Shown here: one piece after another, positions 8,463 through 17,430 of the stretch
Layout: each line of letters starts with the position of its first letter
Numbering within the stretch: position 1 is the stretch's first letter
Position numbers and translations under genes: made by a program
Source: an uncultured Eubacteriales bacterium
GTDB lineage: Bacteria; Bacillota; Clostridia; Oscillospirales; Acutalibacteraceae
Length of the DNA: 64,000 nucleotides
Assembly (NCBI GenBank): GCA_934457415.1
Contig: CAKSHM010000008.1
Location: 47,915 to 111,914, forward strand
Reading direction: 5' to 3'
The notes under the pieces: model-generated
What the model saw: the letters and a program-made list of their open reading frames with translations, nothing else
Database searches by the model: none
Told to the model about the DNA's origin: nothing

Positions 8463-9302
8463 ATGGAATCAACCGTACACAAAATAAGAAAGCTCTACCC
8501 TGAAATGGGCAGAGCTGAGAAAAAAATAGCCGATTATATTCTTGAAAATACCAATTCAATAATTGAGTTTTCTGTAACCGAATTGTCAAAAGCCTGCGGC
8601 TGCGGAGACGCTACAGTGGTGCGATTCTCAAAGCGTCTCGGATTTGAAGGATTTCAGGCGCTTAAAATAGGAATAGCAGGAGAACTCGGCGCAACCTCTT
8701 CTATAAGCAACGAAATTAAAAAAACAGATACATGCTTTGAAATATTTAAAAAACGAATAGCAGATATTTCGGTCTCTTTGCAAAGCACCGAAAGTATAAT
8801 TGATGAAAACTCTCTTGAAAAGGCTGCAAATATCATAATGAACGCAAAACGTATAGCGGTTTTCGGATTGGGTAATTCTGCGGCAATAGCTATGGATGCC
8901 GCACATAAATTCTTGCGTTTGGGACTCGACTCACAATGCTGTACCGATAACCACATGCAGGCTATTATCGCTTCACATTTAGACAGAAAAAGCGTTGCGA
9001 TAGGAATATCTCATTCCGGTTCTTCTAAAGATATCGTCGAAGCCTTGAAGCTTTCTAAAATCGGAGGAGCAACCACTATCTGCATAACAAACTACTCTGC
9101 TTCTCCTATTGTGGAAGCAGCCGATATTTCACTTTTCACCAAATCAGAAGAAACAAAATATTCTATTCTCGGTTTGAGTTCACGAATTGCACAGCTTACT
9201 ATTTTTGACGCAATATACACATATATAGTTATAAACTCCGATAAAGCAGCAATTCAGGCGATATATAATACGGAAATTGCTCTCCAAAATAAAAAATACT
9301 GA
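8463..9302 (+). CDS. RpiR/MurR-family transcriptional regulator
   Basis: 279 residues. N-terminal RpiR helix-turn-helix (KIADYILEN, then VTELSKACGCGDATVVRFSKRLGFEGFQALK) followed by a SIS sugar-phosphate-binding domain (RIAVFGLGNSAAIAMDAAHKFLRLG, GISHSGSSKDIVEALKLSKIGGATTICITNY). These regulators sense phosphosugars. It is divergent from the isomerase-kinase-aldolase operon at 1-8316 and is probably its regulator. SD GGAG precedes the ATG. Confidence 0.9.
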   Translation: MESTVHKIRKLYPEMGRAEKKIADYILENTNSIIEFSVTELSKACGCGDATVVRFSKRLGFEGFQALKIGIAGELGATSSISNEIKKTDTCFEIFKKRIADISVSLQSTESIIDENSLEKAANIIMNAKRIAVFGLGNSAAIAMDAAHKFLRLGLDSQCCTDNHMQAIIASHLDRKSVAIGISHSGSSKDIVEALKLSKIGGATTICITNYSASPIVEAADISLFTKSEETKYSILGLSSRIAQLTIFDAIYTYIVINSDKAAIQAIYNTEIALQNKKY

Positions 9303-9389
9303 TTTTTTTAAGCATGTTCAAAAAGCCGGCATATTTAAGGCGCAAACGCTGTAAAATCCTGATTTTCGGTCTGTCGGCGAATATTTAAA

Positions 9390-9424
9390 CCCCGAGCTCA
9401 GCATCTTCTGCTTTAAGCTCGGGG
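9390..9424. terminator. Hairpin between rpiR and the GH3 gene
   Basis: Perfect 9-base stem CCCCGAGCT (9390-9398) and AGCTCGGGG (9416-9424) with a 17-base loop. It lies between two convergent genes and can serve both. The flanking T-rich runs are weak on either side, so termination strength is uncertain. Confidence 0.6.
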
Positions 9425-9444
9425 TCAGTTATTTACAGAATATA

Positions 9445-10998
9445 TTAAATTTTCTTGGTATGATCTGTTAAAACCTTTGTGCCGGTAAAGGGCTCTTTTC
9501 CTAAAAGTCTTTCGACAAGCAGCTCAACGGTTTTTTCGTCCGCTCCGTTATTAACTTCAACTATCGTATGCTCCTCGGCAAAGTAGTCCTCGGCAAAATA
9601 GGGCGAGCCGTAATTTATAATAAGCTTTTTATTTTTATCGAACAGCTGAGAGGCCCATACAATCATAAACGAAACGCTCCAAGAGGTAGCATAATCCATA
9701 TTCATTGAAAATATTGTCAAATCATATTCAGACTGCAGTTTGTTAATATCATCCTGCCAGCAAACGCGCGACGGAACATCATAGATGTCCCTCTTGACCT
9801 CTGCATTAAATCCGACTTTATTAAGAGCATCGGCAAGATTTTGAGCAGCCTTACTGTTTTCATCTTCCGCCGCGTTTACGATAAGGATATTCTTTACCTT
9901 ATCGGTATTAAGCGGCAAAAGGCCGATTTCATTTTTATATTCGCAAATTCCGTGCGCCGTTACTCTTTTGCTGATTTCGTCAGCCTTTTCGGCTGCGGGC
10001 TCTTCATATTTCTTTTCCTTTAAGGCGTTATTCCTGAAATCTCTCATTTTCTGAATTCTTGATAAGGCTTCATCAAGTCTGCTCTCGGGAATTTCACCGG
10101 ACAAAATAAGCTCTTCTATTCTGTCTGCCGCTTCTACGGGAGGCCACAAAAGAAGGTCAGCACCACTCTTAAATGCCTGAACGGTTTCTTCTATAAGATT
10201 TCCTGTTGCCATGCCGCCCATTATAAGAGCGTCGGTAACAACGGCACCGTCAAATCCCAATTCCTCCTTTAAAAGGTCATTTGTAAGCCTTTTTGAATAT
10301 GTAGCGATAGGATAGTACCCGTTTTCATATTCATCGGTATATGATTTTAAGGAGACATGCGTTGTCATTACGCTTAAAGGCGAGGTTTTAAACAGTTCTT
10401 TATAAAGATAGCCGTATGAATTCATCCATTCATCGAAACCAAGGACATTTCTGCCGTGACCGAAGTGCATATTTATACTGTTTGTTCCAAGCCCCGGAAA
10501 ATGCTTTAAGGTTGCGCAAACGCCCTGATCCTGAAGTCCTCTGACTACCTCACTGTAAACCTCGGCGGTTAGCTTCGGGTCATCGCTTGCGGCATAAAGC
10601 GGCATTGAGCGGTCATAAAGCAGGTCTACGCTCGGTCCTAAAAGCCAATCAACGCCGTGGAAATTCATCTGCATACCTAAAAGCTTTCCGTAATCATAAG
10701 CGTCCTTTAAATTTTTAGAAGATACAAGGGCGCTCGGACCGCAGGAGTATTCAGTTCCTGTAATCCCTGCACCGTCCGCGCAGACTAAAAGCGGAACCTT
10801 TGAATATTTTCTGCACTCGCAAAGTCTTTTATAAGAAGTTCCTGTTCCCATTTCAACAGTATCCTCAGCCCCCGGAAGCACTGAATAATACATACCTCCC
10901 ACGGGATATTTTTCAAAAAATTCCTTTGGTCCGCCGTGCTTATTTATTTCTCTGACGGTTACGATAAAAGTCTGTAAAATTTTTTCTTTAAGCGTCAT
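9445..10998 (-). CDS. Glycoside hydrolase family 3 protein (NagZ-like)
   Basis: 517 residues without a signal peptide, so cytoplasmic. The GH3 N-terminal barrel is clear: LVCADGAGITGTEY, ATLKHFPGLGTNS (KHFPG at 165-169) and LGFDGAVVTDALIMGGMA, where D256 is the expected nucleophile. A C-terminal alpha/beta domain follows (NILIVNAAEDEN to YGSPYFAEDYFAEEHTIVEVNNG). GH3 members of this shape are beta-N-acetylhexosaminidases or beta-glucosidases; the KHFPG pattern leans to the NagZ group. Its own promoter indicates a single-gene transcript. Confidence 0.85.
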   Translation of the reverse strand: MTLKEKILQTFIVTVREINKHGGPKEFFEKYPVGGMYYSVLPGAEDTVEMGTGTSYKRLCECRKYSKVPLLVCADGAGITGTEYSCGPSALVSSKNLKDAYDYGKLLGMQMNFHGVDWLLGPSVDLLYDRSMPLYAASDDPKLTAEVYSEVVRGLQDQGVCATLKHFPGLGTNSINMHFGHGRNVLGFDEWMNSYGYLYKELFKTSPLSVMTTHVSLKSYTDEYENGYYPIATYSKRLTNDLLKEELGFDGAVVTDALIMGGMATGNLIEETVQAFKSGADLLLWPPVEAADRIEELILSGEIPESRLDEALSRIQKMRDFRNNALKEKKYEEPAAEKADEISKRVTAHGICEYKNEIGLLPLNTDKVKNILIVNAAEDENSKAAQNLADALNKVGFNAEVKRDIYDVPSRVCWQDDINKLQSEYDLTIFSMNMDYATSWSVSFMIVWASQLFDKNKKLIINYGSPYFAEDYFAEEHTIVEVNNGADEKTVELLVERLLGKEPFTGTKVLTDHTKKI

Positions 10999-11035
10999 TT
11001 TTTAACCTCTTTTTCACATATTAGAATTTAATTGC

Positions 11036-11064
11036 AGTATAACACAAAAAACTACTGAATTCAA
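11036..11064 (-). promoter_or_regulatory. Promoter of the GH3 gene
   Basis: On the minus strand TTGAAT (11059-11064) and TATACT (11036-11041) are separated by 17 bases, a near-consensus sigma-A promoter about 40 bases upstream of the GH3 start. Confidence 0.7.
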
Positions 11065-11197
11065 CGCTTATTTTCCGAAATACAACGCAAAAAACAAAAC
11101 TGAATTCATTATTTATTATATTATCGGAAAGACTCAGGTCAAGCCTGCTTTTTTTGACTGATAATACTTTTTTTATTACAATACATTTGAAATATTT

Positions 11198-11222
11198 AAA
11201 AAACGCCGCAAAGTTTGCGGTG
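11198..11222 (-). terminator. Rho-independent terminator downstream of the LemA gene
   Basis: Seven-base stem (11204-11210 with 11216-11222, one G-T pair), AACTT loop on the minus strand, followed there by six T residues (11198-11203). It is the distal of two hairpins behind the redox/LemA transcript. Confidence 0.75.
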
Positions 11223-11250
11223 CAGTCTGTGTAAGCCTATCCGAAAACCG

Positions 11251-11287
11251 AAATCCCTGTGAACATACCAAATGTTCGCAGGGATTT
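11251..11287 (-). terminator. Hairpin directly after the LemA gene
   Basis: A 16-base stem with one wobble, 11251-11266 pairing with 11272-11287 (core ATCCCTGTGAACAT). It is followed on the minus strand by a T-rich but interrupted run, so it may be a terminator or a 3'-end stabilising hairpin ahead of the stronger terminator at 11198-11222. The rest of 10999-11291 holds only this pair and the GH3 promoter. Confidence 0.6.
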
Positions 11288-11291
11288 AAAT

Positions 11292-11945
11292 TCATATTCC
11301 AAGCTCTTCGTCGGAGACAATATCTTCGTTTAAAGTATTCGTTTGCATTTCATAGTCTTCAAACTTAAAAAGCTTTCTGAACATTACAATCGGGAAGGAA
11401 TGAATTTTTGAATTATAACGGGCAACCGCATCTGAAAAAGTCATTCTGATATTAAGCTTTGCATTTTCAGTATTCTCGATCTGACTTAAAAGCTTTTGCG
11501 TATGCACATTGGACTGAAGCTCAGGGTAAGCCTCGATCACAGCCTTAAAATCCTTACTTGTTCTTATTTTTCCCTGCTGTCCGCCTTTTCTTGCCTCTGC
11601 AAACTTTTCAATTACTTCTGTTTCGGAATTTCTGTATTTATCTGCAACCCGTTCAGCCTTATCCATTAAAGAAGCGGAGGTTTCATTAACAGCCGTTATA
11701 TCAGCCTCGGCCTTTTTAATAAGATTTCTGCAGCGCTGAGCGGCATTGAAATCAATAATAATATTTTCGGCAAAAGCAAGTACAATGGACAGCACACACA
11801 TCAAAACATTGTATTTAGCGGGAATTTCATCTTCCGAGGAAGTGCAGACCGCAAAAATAATAATTATTATAAACCAAGAAATTACAAATGCTCCGAGAAG
11901 CTTTAAAAGCGAAACAAGCAGATTATTCTTATAAGTTTTTGCCAT
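11292..11945 (-). CDS. LemA-family membrane protein
   Basis: 217 residues. Two N-terminal membrane segments (about residues 9-32 and 45-65), then a long helical cytosolic or external domain with the LemA core: EAYPELQSNVHTQKLLSQIENTENAKLNIRMTFSDAVARYNSKIHSFP. LemA proteins have an extended helical fold and no settled function. It sits 14 bases after a small membrane protein gene, which itself follows the fumarate reductase gene, so all may share one transcript. Confidence 0.8.
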   Translation of the reverse strand: MAKTYKNNLLVSLLKLLGAFVISWFIIIIIFAVCTSSEDEIPAKYNVLMCVLSIVLAFAENIIIDFNAAQRCRNLIKKAEADITAVNETSASLMDKAERVADKYRNSETEVIEKFAEARKGGQQGKIRTSKDFKAVIEAYPELQSNVHTQKLLSQIENTENAKLNIRMTFSDAVARYNSKIHSFPIVMFRKLFKFEDYEMQTNTLNEDIVSDEELGI

Positions 11946-11959
11946 AGAAACACCTCAAG

Positions 11960-12268
11960 TTATTCCTTTGCGGCTTCTGCAATCTCATCAAGCTTTTTGT
12001 TTCTGAAATAAAGGCCGACATCTATCGAAATCTCGATAAAGTTAAGCACATAGAAGAAAAAGCTTAAATAGAATATAAATCCTGAGCTGCCGCCTGAAAC
12101 CTGTATAATCTTTCTTGCAATTCCGCATGCGTAGCCGATAAGCAAAAAAACCTCAAAGAAAAGGCTTTTGCCCTTTGCGGTGCGCGAAATTATGGATTTG
12201 CGGATAGAAATAGGCCATGACAGTCCAAAGCAGAATATAGTCAGAGCTTCAAGTAAATCGGTAATCAT
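11960..12268 (-). CDS. Small membrane protein, possibly PQ-loop/SemiSWEET-like
   Basis: 102 residues with three predicted membrane helices (about 5-23, 38-57 and 65-88) and a basic segment WPISIRKSIISRTAKGKSL between the first two. Proline followed by a basic stretch and KGKSL resembles the PQ-loop repeat seen in small sugar-transporter-like proteins, but the glutamine is absent and I hold that only as a possibility. It begins 20 bases after the fumarate reductase flavoprotein gene and precedes the LemA gene. SD AAGGGG is upstream. Confidence 0.6.
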   Translation of the reverse strand: MITDLLEALTIFCFGLSWPISIRKSIISRTAKGKSLFFEVFLLIGYACGIARKIIQVSGGSSGFIFYLSFFFYVLNFIEISIDVGLYFRNKKLDEIAEAAKE

Positions 12269-12288
12269 TTTTTAACCCCTTAAATTAT

Positions 12289-13887
12289 TTATTTTTTCCT
12301 TCTGTAATCAGGCAAAAGCTTCGGTGATACCATATCGGTTTTAATACCCGCCTGCTCGCGCTCTTTATCAAATTTCGCGATATGCTCTAATGTAAGCTTG
12401 CCTACCTTTGTGCTTTCGGCTTTCTTTGCCGCATTTATTCCGGCATTTCTTCCGAAAACAATAACATCAAGAAGAGAATTGCCCATAAGTCGGTTTCTTC
12501 CGTGAATTCCGCCTACAGCCTCGCCTGCTACAAACAGATTTTCAACATTTGCCGTCATACCGTCAACACTGATATCAAGTCCGCCGTTCTGATAATGAAG
12601 AGTAGGATAAACCAAAATCGGTTCCTTTCTTATATCAATTCCGTAGCTTGCGAACATTCTCATCATTGCAGGAATTCTTTTTTCAATTGTACCCTCGCCT
12701 CCGATTTTTTCAATCATAGGAGTATCAAGCCATACAGCCTTTCCGCTACCTGTATCAACGCCCTCATCCCTATCCGAGCATTCGCGGATAATCGAAGCCG
12801 CAGCAACATCGCGGGTTTCAAGAGGGTGCATAAATACCTTACCGTCGCGGTTTACAAGCTTAGCGCCGAGCGAGCGAACTTTTTCGGTTACAAGAGCGCC
12901 GAATATCTGCTGAGGAAAAGCGGCGCCTGTCGGGTGATACTGGAGAGTTTCAGCATATAAAAGCTTAGCGCCTGCTCTGTAGCCTAAAACAAGACCGTCA
13001 GCCGTAGCACCGTAGTGATTGGAAGTCGGGAATCCCTGATAGTGCATTCTTCCCGCGCCGCCGGTTGCTATTATAACAGTTTTAGCGCGCGCAACCATAA
13101 GCTCATGAGTTTCCATATTCATTAAAACTGCGCCTGCGGCATTGCCGTTTTCGTCTAAAATAAGCTCTATTGCCGAGGTGAAATCAACAACGGTTATTCC
13201 GCGGTTTATAACCTCGTCGCGCAGAGTTCTCATTATTTCGGCACCGGAATAGTCCTTTGCCGCGTGCATTCTCTTTCTTGAGGTTCCGCCGCCGTGGGTG
13301 GTAATCATAGTGCCGTCGGGAGCCTTATCGAATTCAACTCCCAAATCATTAAGCCATTTAATAGCCTCGGGTGCGTCGCAGACAAGCTTAGCGAGAAGTT
13401 CTCGCTTAGCGGCATAATGTCCGCCGCCGAAAGCGTCAACAAAGTGGATTGCCGGCGAATCGTTAGGCTTATCGGCAGCCTGAATTCCGCCCTCTGCCAT
13501 CATTGTATTGGCGTCGCCCATGCGAAGCTTTGTTACTATCATTGTCTTAGCGCCTGCTTTATCAGCTTCTATGGCCGCAGAAGTTCCTGCCCCGCCGCCG
13601 CCGATAATAAGAACATCAACATCATATCTGACATCGTTTAAATCAATGTCATCAGCTTTAATACGGCTGTTTGCCTCCAAAATATCGCAAAGCTCATGAG
13701 GAAGCTCTTCGCCTTTATTCGGGCCGACCTTAAGCGCTCTGAATTCACTCTTTTTATAGTCGGGATGATAAGCGCACAAAAGCTCATCTTTTTCCTTTGC
13801 CGTCATTCTTACAGGCTCATAAGCGATATTTGCGTCTCTTGCCGCTTCAACCGCCTTTAAAGACTCCTGAAATTCTTTTGAATACAT
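12289..13887 (-). CDS. Soluble fumarate reductase flavoprotein subunit (FrdA/TfrA-like)
   Basis: 532 residues. After an N-terminal extension of about 85 residues comes the FAD-binding motif VDVLIIGGGGAGTSAAIEADKAGA, then the conserved TTHGGGTSRKRMHAA, LLYAETLQYHPTG, HYQNGGLD and GRNRLMGNSLLDVIVFGRNAG segments of the succinate dehydrogenase/fumarate reductase family. The usual long C-terminal helical domain is short, as in thiol:fumarate reductase-type proteins. No membrane anchor genes are present, so the enzyme should be soluble. It lies last among the redox genes of a malate dehydrogenase-fumarase-Hdr-Flox operon, which fits fumarate to succinate as its reaction. Confidence 0.85.
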   Translation of the reverse strand: MYSKEFQESLKAVEAARDANIAYEPVRMTAKEKDELLCAYHPDYKKSEFRALKVGPNKGEELPHELCDILEANSRIKADDIDLNDVRYDVDVLIIGGGGAGTSAAIEADKAGAKTMIVTKLRMGDANTMMAEGGIQAADKPNDSPAIHFVDAFGGGHYAAKRELLAKLVCDAPEAIKWLNDLGVEFDKAPDGTMITTHGGGTSRKRMHAAKDYSGAEIMRTLRDEVINRGITVVDFTSAIELILDENGNAAGAVLMNMETHELMVARAKTVIIATGGAGRMHYQGFPTSNHYGATADGLVLGYRAGAKLLYAETLQYHPTGAAFPQQIFGALVTEKVRSLGAKLVNRDGKVFMHPLETRDVAAASIIRECSDRDEGVDTGSGKAVWLDTPMIEKIGGEGTIEKRIPAMMRMFASYGIDIRKEPILVYPTLHYQNGGLDISVDGMTANVENLFVAGEAVGGIHGRNRLMGNSLLDVIVFGRNAGINAAKKAESTKVGKLTLEHIAKFDKEREQAGIKTDMVSPKLLPDYRRKK

Positions 13888-13901
13888 CTTATCTTCCCTC
13901 C

Positions 13902-14576
13902 TTATTTCTCTATCTCTCTGTTGTTATAAAGCTCTTGCATTTCTTCAATGGGTTTGCCCATAAGATTTTCTATAAGCTCTGTAAAGGTTCCGTCCTTAAT
14001 TTCCTGAACTCTGTCCTCCAAGTGCTTTGACCTCGGAGCAAGATACTTTCCGTTAAGTCTTCTTGCAAGCATTGCAACCTGAGGATGTGAAATTCCTGCG
14101 GGACATCTTGAAGAACAAACTCCGCACATTACGCAGTCAAAAGATTCCTCAGCGCACTTATCGAATTCGCCGCGCTGCGCATAAGCGATATACTGCATAA
14201 CATTAAGACCCTGCGTGCAGCTCTTTGTGCAGGCATTGCAGCCGACGCAGGCATAAATCTCGGGGTAAAGCTGCATCATAATCTGCTCTGTGGGTTTAAT
14301 TTTCTCCATATCGTAAACCTGCTTGACAAGCGGAAAGAAAGGAAGAGTTGCAACATACATATTATTCTCGACCTTTGTCTGACATGCAAGACAGGTTTTA
14401 AGCTCTCTGTCGCCCTTTATACGGTAAATAGTGGCGCATGCTCCGCAAAATCCGTTTCTGCAGCCGCATCCGCGGACAAGCTGATAGCCGGCATATTCCA
14501 TAGCGCGCATAATGGTAAGGTCATCGGGAACGCTGTATTTTTTTCCGAACAGATAAATATCAACCATATTTTCCAT
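13902..14576 (-). CDS. Fumarate reductase iron-sulfur subunit (2Fe-2S plus 4Fe-4S)
   Basis: 224 residues from the ATG at 14576, ten bases after AAGGAG. The N-terminal third is a plant-type [2Fe-2S] domain (GCGCRNGFCGACAT and CLACQ). The C-terminal part has two [4Fe-4S] motifs, CVGCNACTKSC and CVMCGVCSSRCPAG. This is FrdB/TfrB-like, but there is no C-terminal CCG domain; a separate HdrB with CCG domains is encoded upstream in the same operon. It should carry electrons from the Hdr/Flox proteins to the flavoprotein. Confidence 0.8.
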   Translation of the reverse strand: MENMVDIYLFGKKYSVPDDLTIMRAMEYAGYQLVRGCGCRNGFCGACATIYRIKGDRELKTCLACQTKVENNMYVATLPFFPLVKQVYDMEKIKPTEQIMMQLYPEIYACVGCNACTKSCTQGLNVMQYIAYAQRGEFDKCAEESFDCVMCGVCSSRCPAGISHPQVAMLARRLNGKYLAPRSKHLEDRVQEIKDGTFTELIENLMGKPIEEMQELYNNREIEK

Positions 14577-14593
14577 TGCTTTATTTCTCCTTA

Positions 14594-15427
14594 TCAATAT
14601 TCATCGGGAAGCTCGTCAATTTCGTCAAAACGAAATACGGGACCGTCCTTGCAAACATATTTAGAACCGATATTGCAGCGTCCGCACTTGCCTATTCCGC
14701 ATTTCATGCGAAGCTCCATAGTGGTATAGACCTGAGTTTTATCAAAGCCCAATTCCTGAAGCCCTGCAAGCGTAAACTTAATCATAATCGGAGGTCCGCA
14801 GAGAACGGCTATCTTATCGGTTGAAAAGCCGAGTTCTTTAACATAGTTTGGAACAAATCCTACATGTCCGTCCCAATCGGGCTGTTCGCGGTCGATAGTT
14901 AGGTGAACATTAACACCTGTATCATTTGCCCATTCTTCGATAATTTCTTTATAATCGACAAGGTCCTGTTTGCTCCTTGAACCGTAAACAATATCAATTT
15001 TACCGTAACGGTCCCTATAATGGCGGCAATAGTTAATTACCGAACGAAGCGGAGCAAGACCTATACCGCCGGCAACGAATAACATATCGTGGCCTGCAAA
15101 TTCGGTATCAACGGGGAAAGGTCTGCCGTAAGGTCCTCTTATAGTTATCTGCTGACCTACCTCCATAGAATGAAGCCACTCTGTTACGCAGCCGCACTTT
15201 TTAATGGAAAATTCCATAAACTCGGTATTTGTGGGAGAAGAGGTTATTGAAAACATCGCCTCGCCTACTCCGGGGATCGAAAGCATTGCGCACTGCCCCG
15301 GCTTATGCTCAAAAGCCTTTTTGCCGTCGGGAGTGACAACCCTGAAGGTTTTAACATCCGGAGTATCAATTCTTATATCCGTTACCACTCCGATCTTCGG
15401 AATAAGAGGTTCATTGATTTCAGACAT
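14594..15427 (-). CDS. FAD/NAD(P)H-binding subunit, FloxA/AsrB-like
   Basis: 277 residues. Ferredoxin-NADP reductase fold: an FAD segment (PGQCAMLSIPGVGEAMFSITSSP), the NAD site (MLFVAGGIGLAPLRSVINY) and a C-terminal [2Fe-2S]-type cysteine cluster (MRMKCGIGKCGRCNIGSKYVCKDGP). This matches anaerobic sulfite reductase subunit B, hydrogenase gamma and FloxA. In this operon it is the likely NADH entry point. It overlaps the next upstream gene by eight bases. Confidence 0.85.
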   Translation of the reverse strand: MSEINEPLIPKIGVVTDIRIDTPDVKTFRVVTPDGKKAFEHKPGQCAMLSIPGVGEAMFSITSSPTNTEFMEFSIKKCGCVTEWLHSMEVGQQITIRGPYGRPFPVDTEFAGHDMLFVAGGIGLAPLRSVINYCRHYRDRYGKIDIVYGSRSKQDLVDYKEIIEEWANDTGVNVHLTIDREQPDWDGHVGFVPNYVKELGFSTDKIAVLCGPPIMIKFTLAGLQELGFDKTQVYTTMELRMKCGIGKCGRCNIGSKYVCKDGPVFRFDEIDELPDEY

Positions 15428-16445
15428 TTTTATTACCTCCCAGTTTTTTCATTACCTTTACAATATTCATCTGTATCGGACATTTTGAAAGACATCTTCC
15501 GCAGCCTACGCAGGAAAACATACCGTCATTATTAGTCGGGAAATATACAAGCTTATGCATAAATCTCTGACGGAAGCGCTCAAGCTGAGTAAGTCTCGGC
15601 TGACCTGCCGACATTTTAGTAAACTCGGAATACATACACGAATCCCAGCAGCGAAAACGCTTAACGCCGCGGCCTGTATTAAAATCCTTTATATCATAGC
15701 ACTGACAAGTCGGACAAACGAAAGTGCAGGTTCCGCAGCCCAGACAAGACTCGGAAAGTTCCGCCCATGCAGGGTCATCGAAAAACTCCTTGGTTTTCCC
15801 CGCTCCGAAAGAATCGGTTTTAAGGTGAGAAAGAGGAAGCTTTTTCATTCTTTCTTTAATTTCTGCCTTTATGGGAGTTACATCCGAGCTCTCTGCAGGT
15901 TCTGTTACATTCTCAATAACCTTTAAAAGCTTTTCGCCCTTTTGGGTCAATGCCTTTAAGAAAAGCTCTGACTCGGATTTAAAGCACTGAACATCTCCCT
16001 TAGGATCGGAGGAATCAATTCCGAAAGCGGAGCAGAAACAGGTTTCAGTCGGCTTATTACAAGCCAAAGAAACTATTGTTCCGTGGTCTCTGCGGTTTTT
16101 ATAATAAGAATCGACCGGCGAAGCGAGAAATACCTTGTCAAGAACATCAAGACTTCTTACATCGCATGCGCGGACTCCGAAAATAACAAAGTCCTCGCAT
16201 TCTTTTCTTGTGTCTATAATCTCAATATTTTTACCCTCGATTTTAAAATCCATAAGATTTTCGGTCTGAGGGAAGAAAAGGTCCTTTGCGCTTCTTACCG
16301 TATTTAAAGCCTCGGACATTTTTTTATCCTCTGACCATTCCTCGAATTTGGCTCCGCCTTTGGTATCAACGGGAAGATAAAGTCTCATTTCGGTTTTAAC
16401 AGCCGAAAACAGCGAATTTAAATTATCAAGTGAAATTTTACGCAT
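15420..16445 (-). CDS. 4Fe-4S dicluster protein, FloxB/AsrA-like
   Basis: 341 residues from the ATG at 16445 (AGAGGTG six bases before; a GTG at 16454 is less well placed). The C-terminal half has CLGCGTCTFVCPTCQCYD and a second CVGCGRCLSKCPI ferredoxin motif, with extra cysteines between. The N-terminal part (FVIFGVRACDVRSLDVLDKVFL) is typical of AsrA and HydB-type subunits. It should pass electrons between FloxA and the other Fe-S subunits. It overlaps both neighbours, which points to tight co-translation. Confidence 0.8.
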   Translation of the reverse strand: MRKISLDNLNSLFSAVKTEMRLYLPVDTKGGAKFEEWSEDKKMSEALNTVRSAKDLFFPQTENLMDFKIEGKNIEIIDTRKECEDFVIFGVRACDVRSLDVLDKVFLASPVDSYYKNRRDHGTIVSLACNKPTETCFCSAFGIDSSDPKGDVQCFKSESELFLKALTQKGEKLLKVIENVTEPAESSDVTPIKAEIKERMKKLPLSHLKTDSFGAGKTKEFFDDPAWAELSESCLGCGTCTFVCPTCQCYDIKDFNTGRGVKRFRCWDSCMYSEFTKMSAGQPRLTQLERFRQRFMHKLVYFPTNNDGMFSCVGCGRCLSKCPIQMNIVKVMKKLGGNKNV

Positions 16446-17430
16446 TTTCGTCACCTCTTCCTACCGCGTCCTTAGGCTCAATATCCTCAGTTGTATAATT
16501 AACTATCGGAGCGCGGCTTCCTACCTCGGCACCTGCCTGATAATCGCCGTAGAACTCATCAATATCCTTAATAAACTTTCTGTTAAGGAGATGGAGCGGA
16601 ATATGCTGAGGACAAACTCTTGAGCATTCTCCGCAATCGGTACATCTGCCGGCAACATGGAAAGCCCTTATAATATGGAACATTTTTTCCTCAAAGGAAT
16701 CCGCGGCGGCTTTATTTTCAACGCCCGATTCGGGGTTGTCGAAAACGCATTTTTCGCATGTGCATGCCGGACATACATCACGGCAGGCATTGCATCTGAT
16801 ACATCTTGAAAGCTCGCCCTGCCAGAATTCAAAGCGTTCGTCGGGGGTCATTTTTTCAAGCTTTTCTACCTCATCGAAACGGTTTGAATCAAGAACCTCT
16901 CCGTCAGAACCTAAAAGCTCGTCATAAGCGACATGTTTTTTTGACTTACAGTTGATACAGCGGTCGGGTAAAAGCTCGCTTCTGTTTTTGGTTACGGTAC
17001 CGTCAAAAAGCGTCTCAATTTCTACGGTTTCGCCGTTATCGGTTACATTTGCAATGCTTTCGGCAGCCTCTCTGATTTTACCGGTATCAAGCATTCCGTT
17101 ACACGGAACTCCTACGGCATAAACCTTTTCCCTGTCAAAGCGGTGTTCTGTCAAAAGCTGATTAAAGCTATACGTATCGCAGGGCTTTAAAAACACGAGA
17201 ACCTTTTTATCGGTCTTAGCGGTTTCTTTAATAAGGTATTTTGAAAAGTTTGCTCCGCAAAAATCATTGAAAACAAAATTTTCGTTTATATCCTCTTTAT
17301 TTTCGAAAACGGCAGGAGTTACATCATAGCAAAACTCGCCTGTTTTCCAGCCTAAAACTCTGTCAACTGTACCGTTTTCAAGAAGCTCAAGCGCTTTATT
17401 TACGAGAATTTCGCGATTTATTTCCTGCAT
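16438..17430 (-). CDS. 4Fe-4S protein, FloxC/FrhB-like
   Basis: 330 residues. N-terminal domain resembles the AsrA/FrhB group (KKVLVFLKPCDTYSFNQLL, YAVGVPCNGMLDTGKI). Two [4Fe-4S] motifs follow: CIRCNACRDVCPACTC and CTDCGECSRVCPQHIP. By position between the MvhD-like and FloxB-like genes it corresponds to FloxC. It is distantly similar to its neighbour at 15420-16445, suggesting an old duplication. Confidence 0.75.
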   Translation of the reverse strand: MQEINREILVNKALELLENGTVDRVLGWKTGEFCYDVTPAVFENKEDINENFVFNDFCGANFSKYLIKETAKTDKKVLVFLKPCDTYSFNQLLTEHRFDREKVYAVGVPCNGMLDTGKIREAAESIANVTDNGETVEIETLFDGTVTKNRSELLPDRCINCKSKKHVAYDELLGSDGEVLDSNRFDEVEKLEKMTPDERFEFWQGELSRCIRCNACRDVCPACTCEKCVFDNPESGVENKAAADSFEEKMFHIIRAFHVAGRCTDCGECSRVCPQHIPLHLLNRKFIKDIDEFYGDYQAGAEVGSRAPIVNYTTEDIEPKDAVGRGDENA

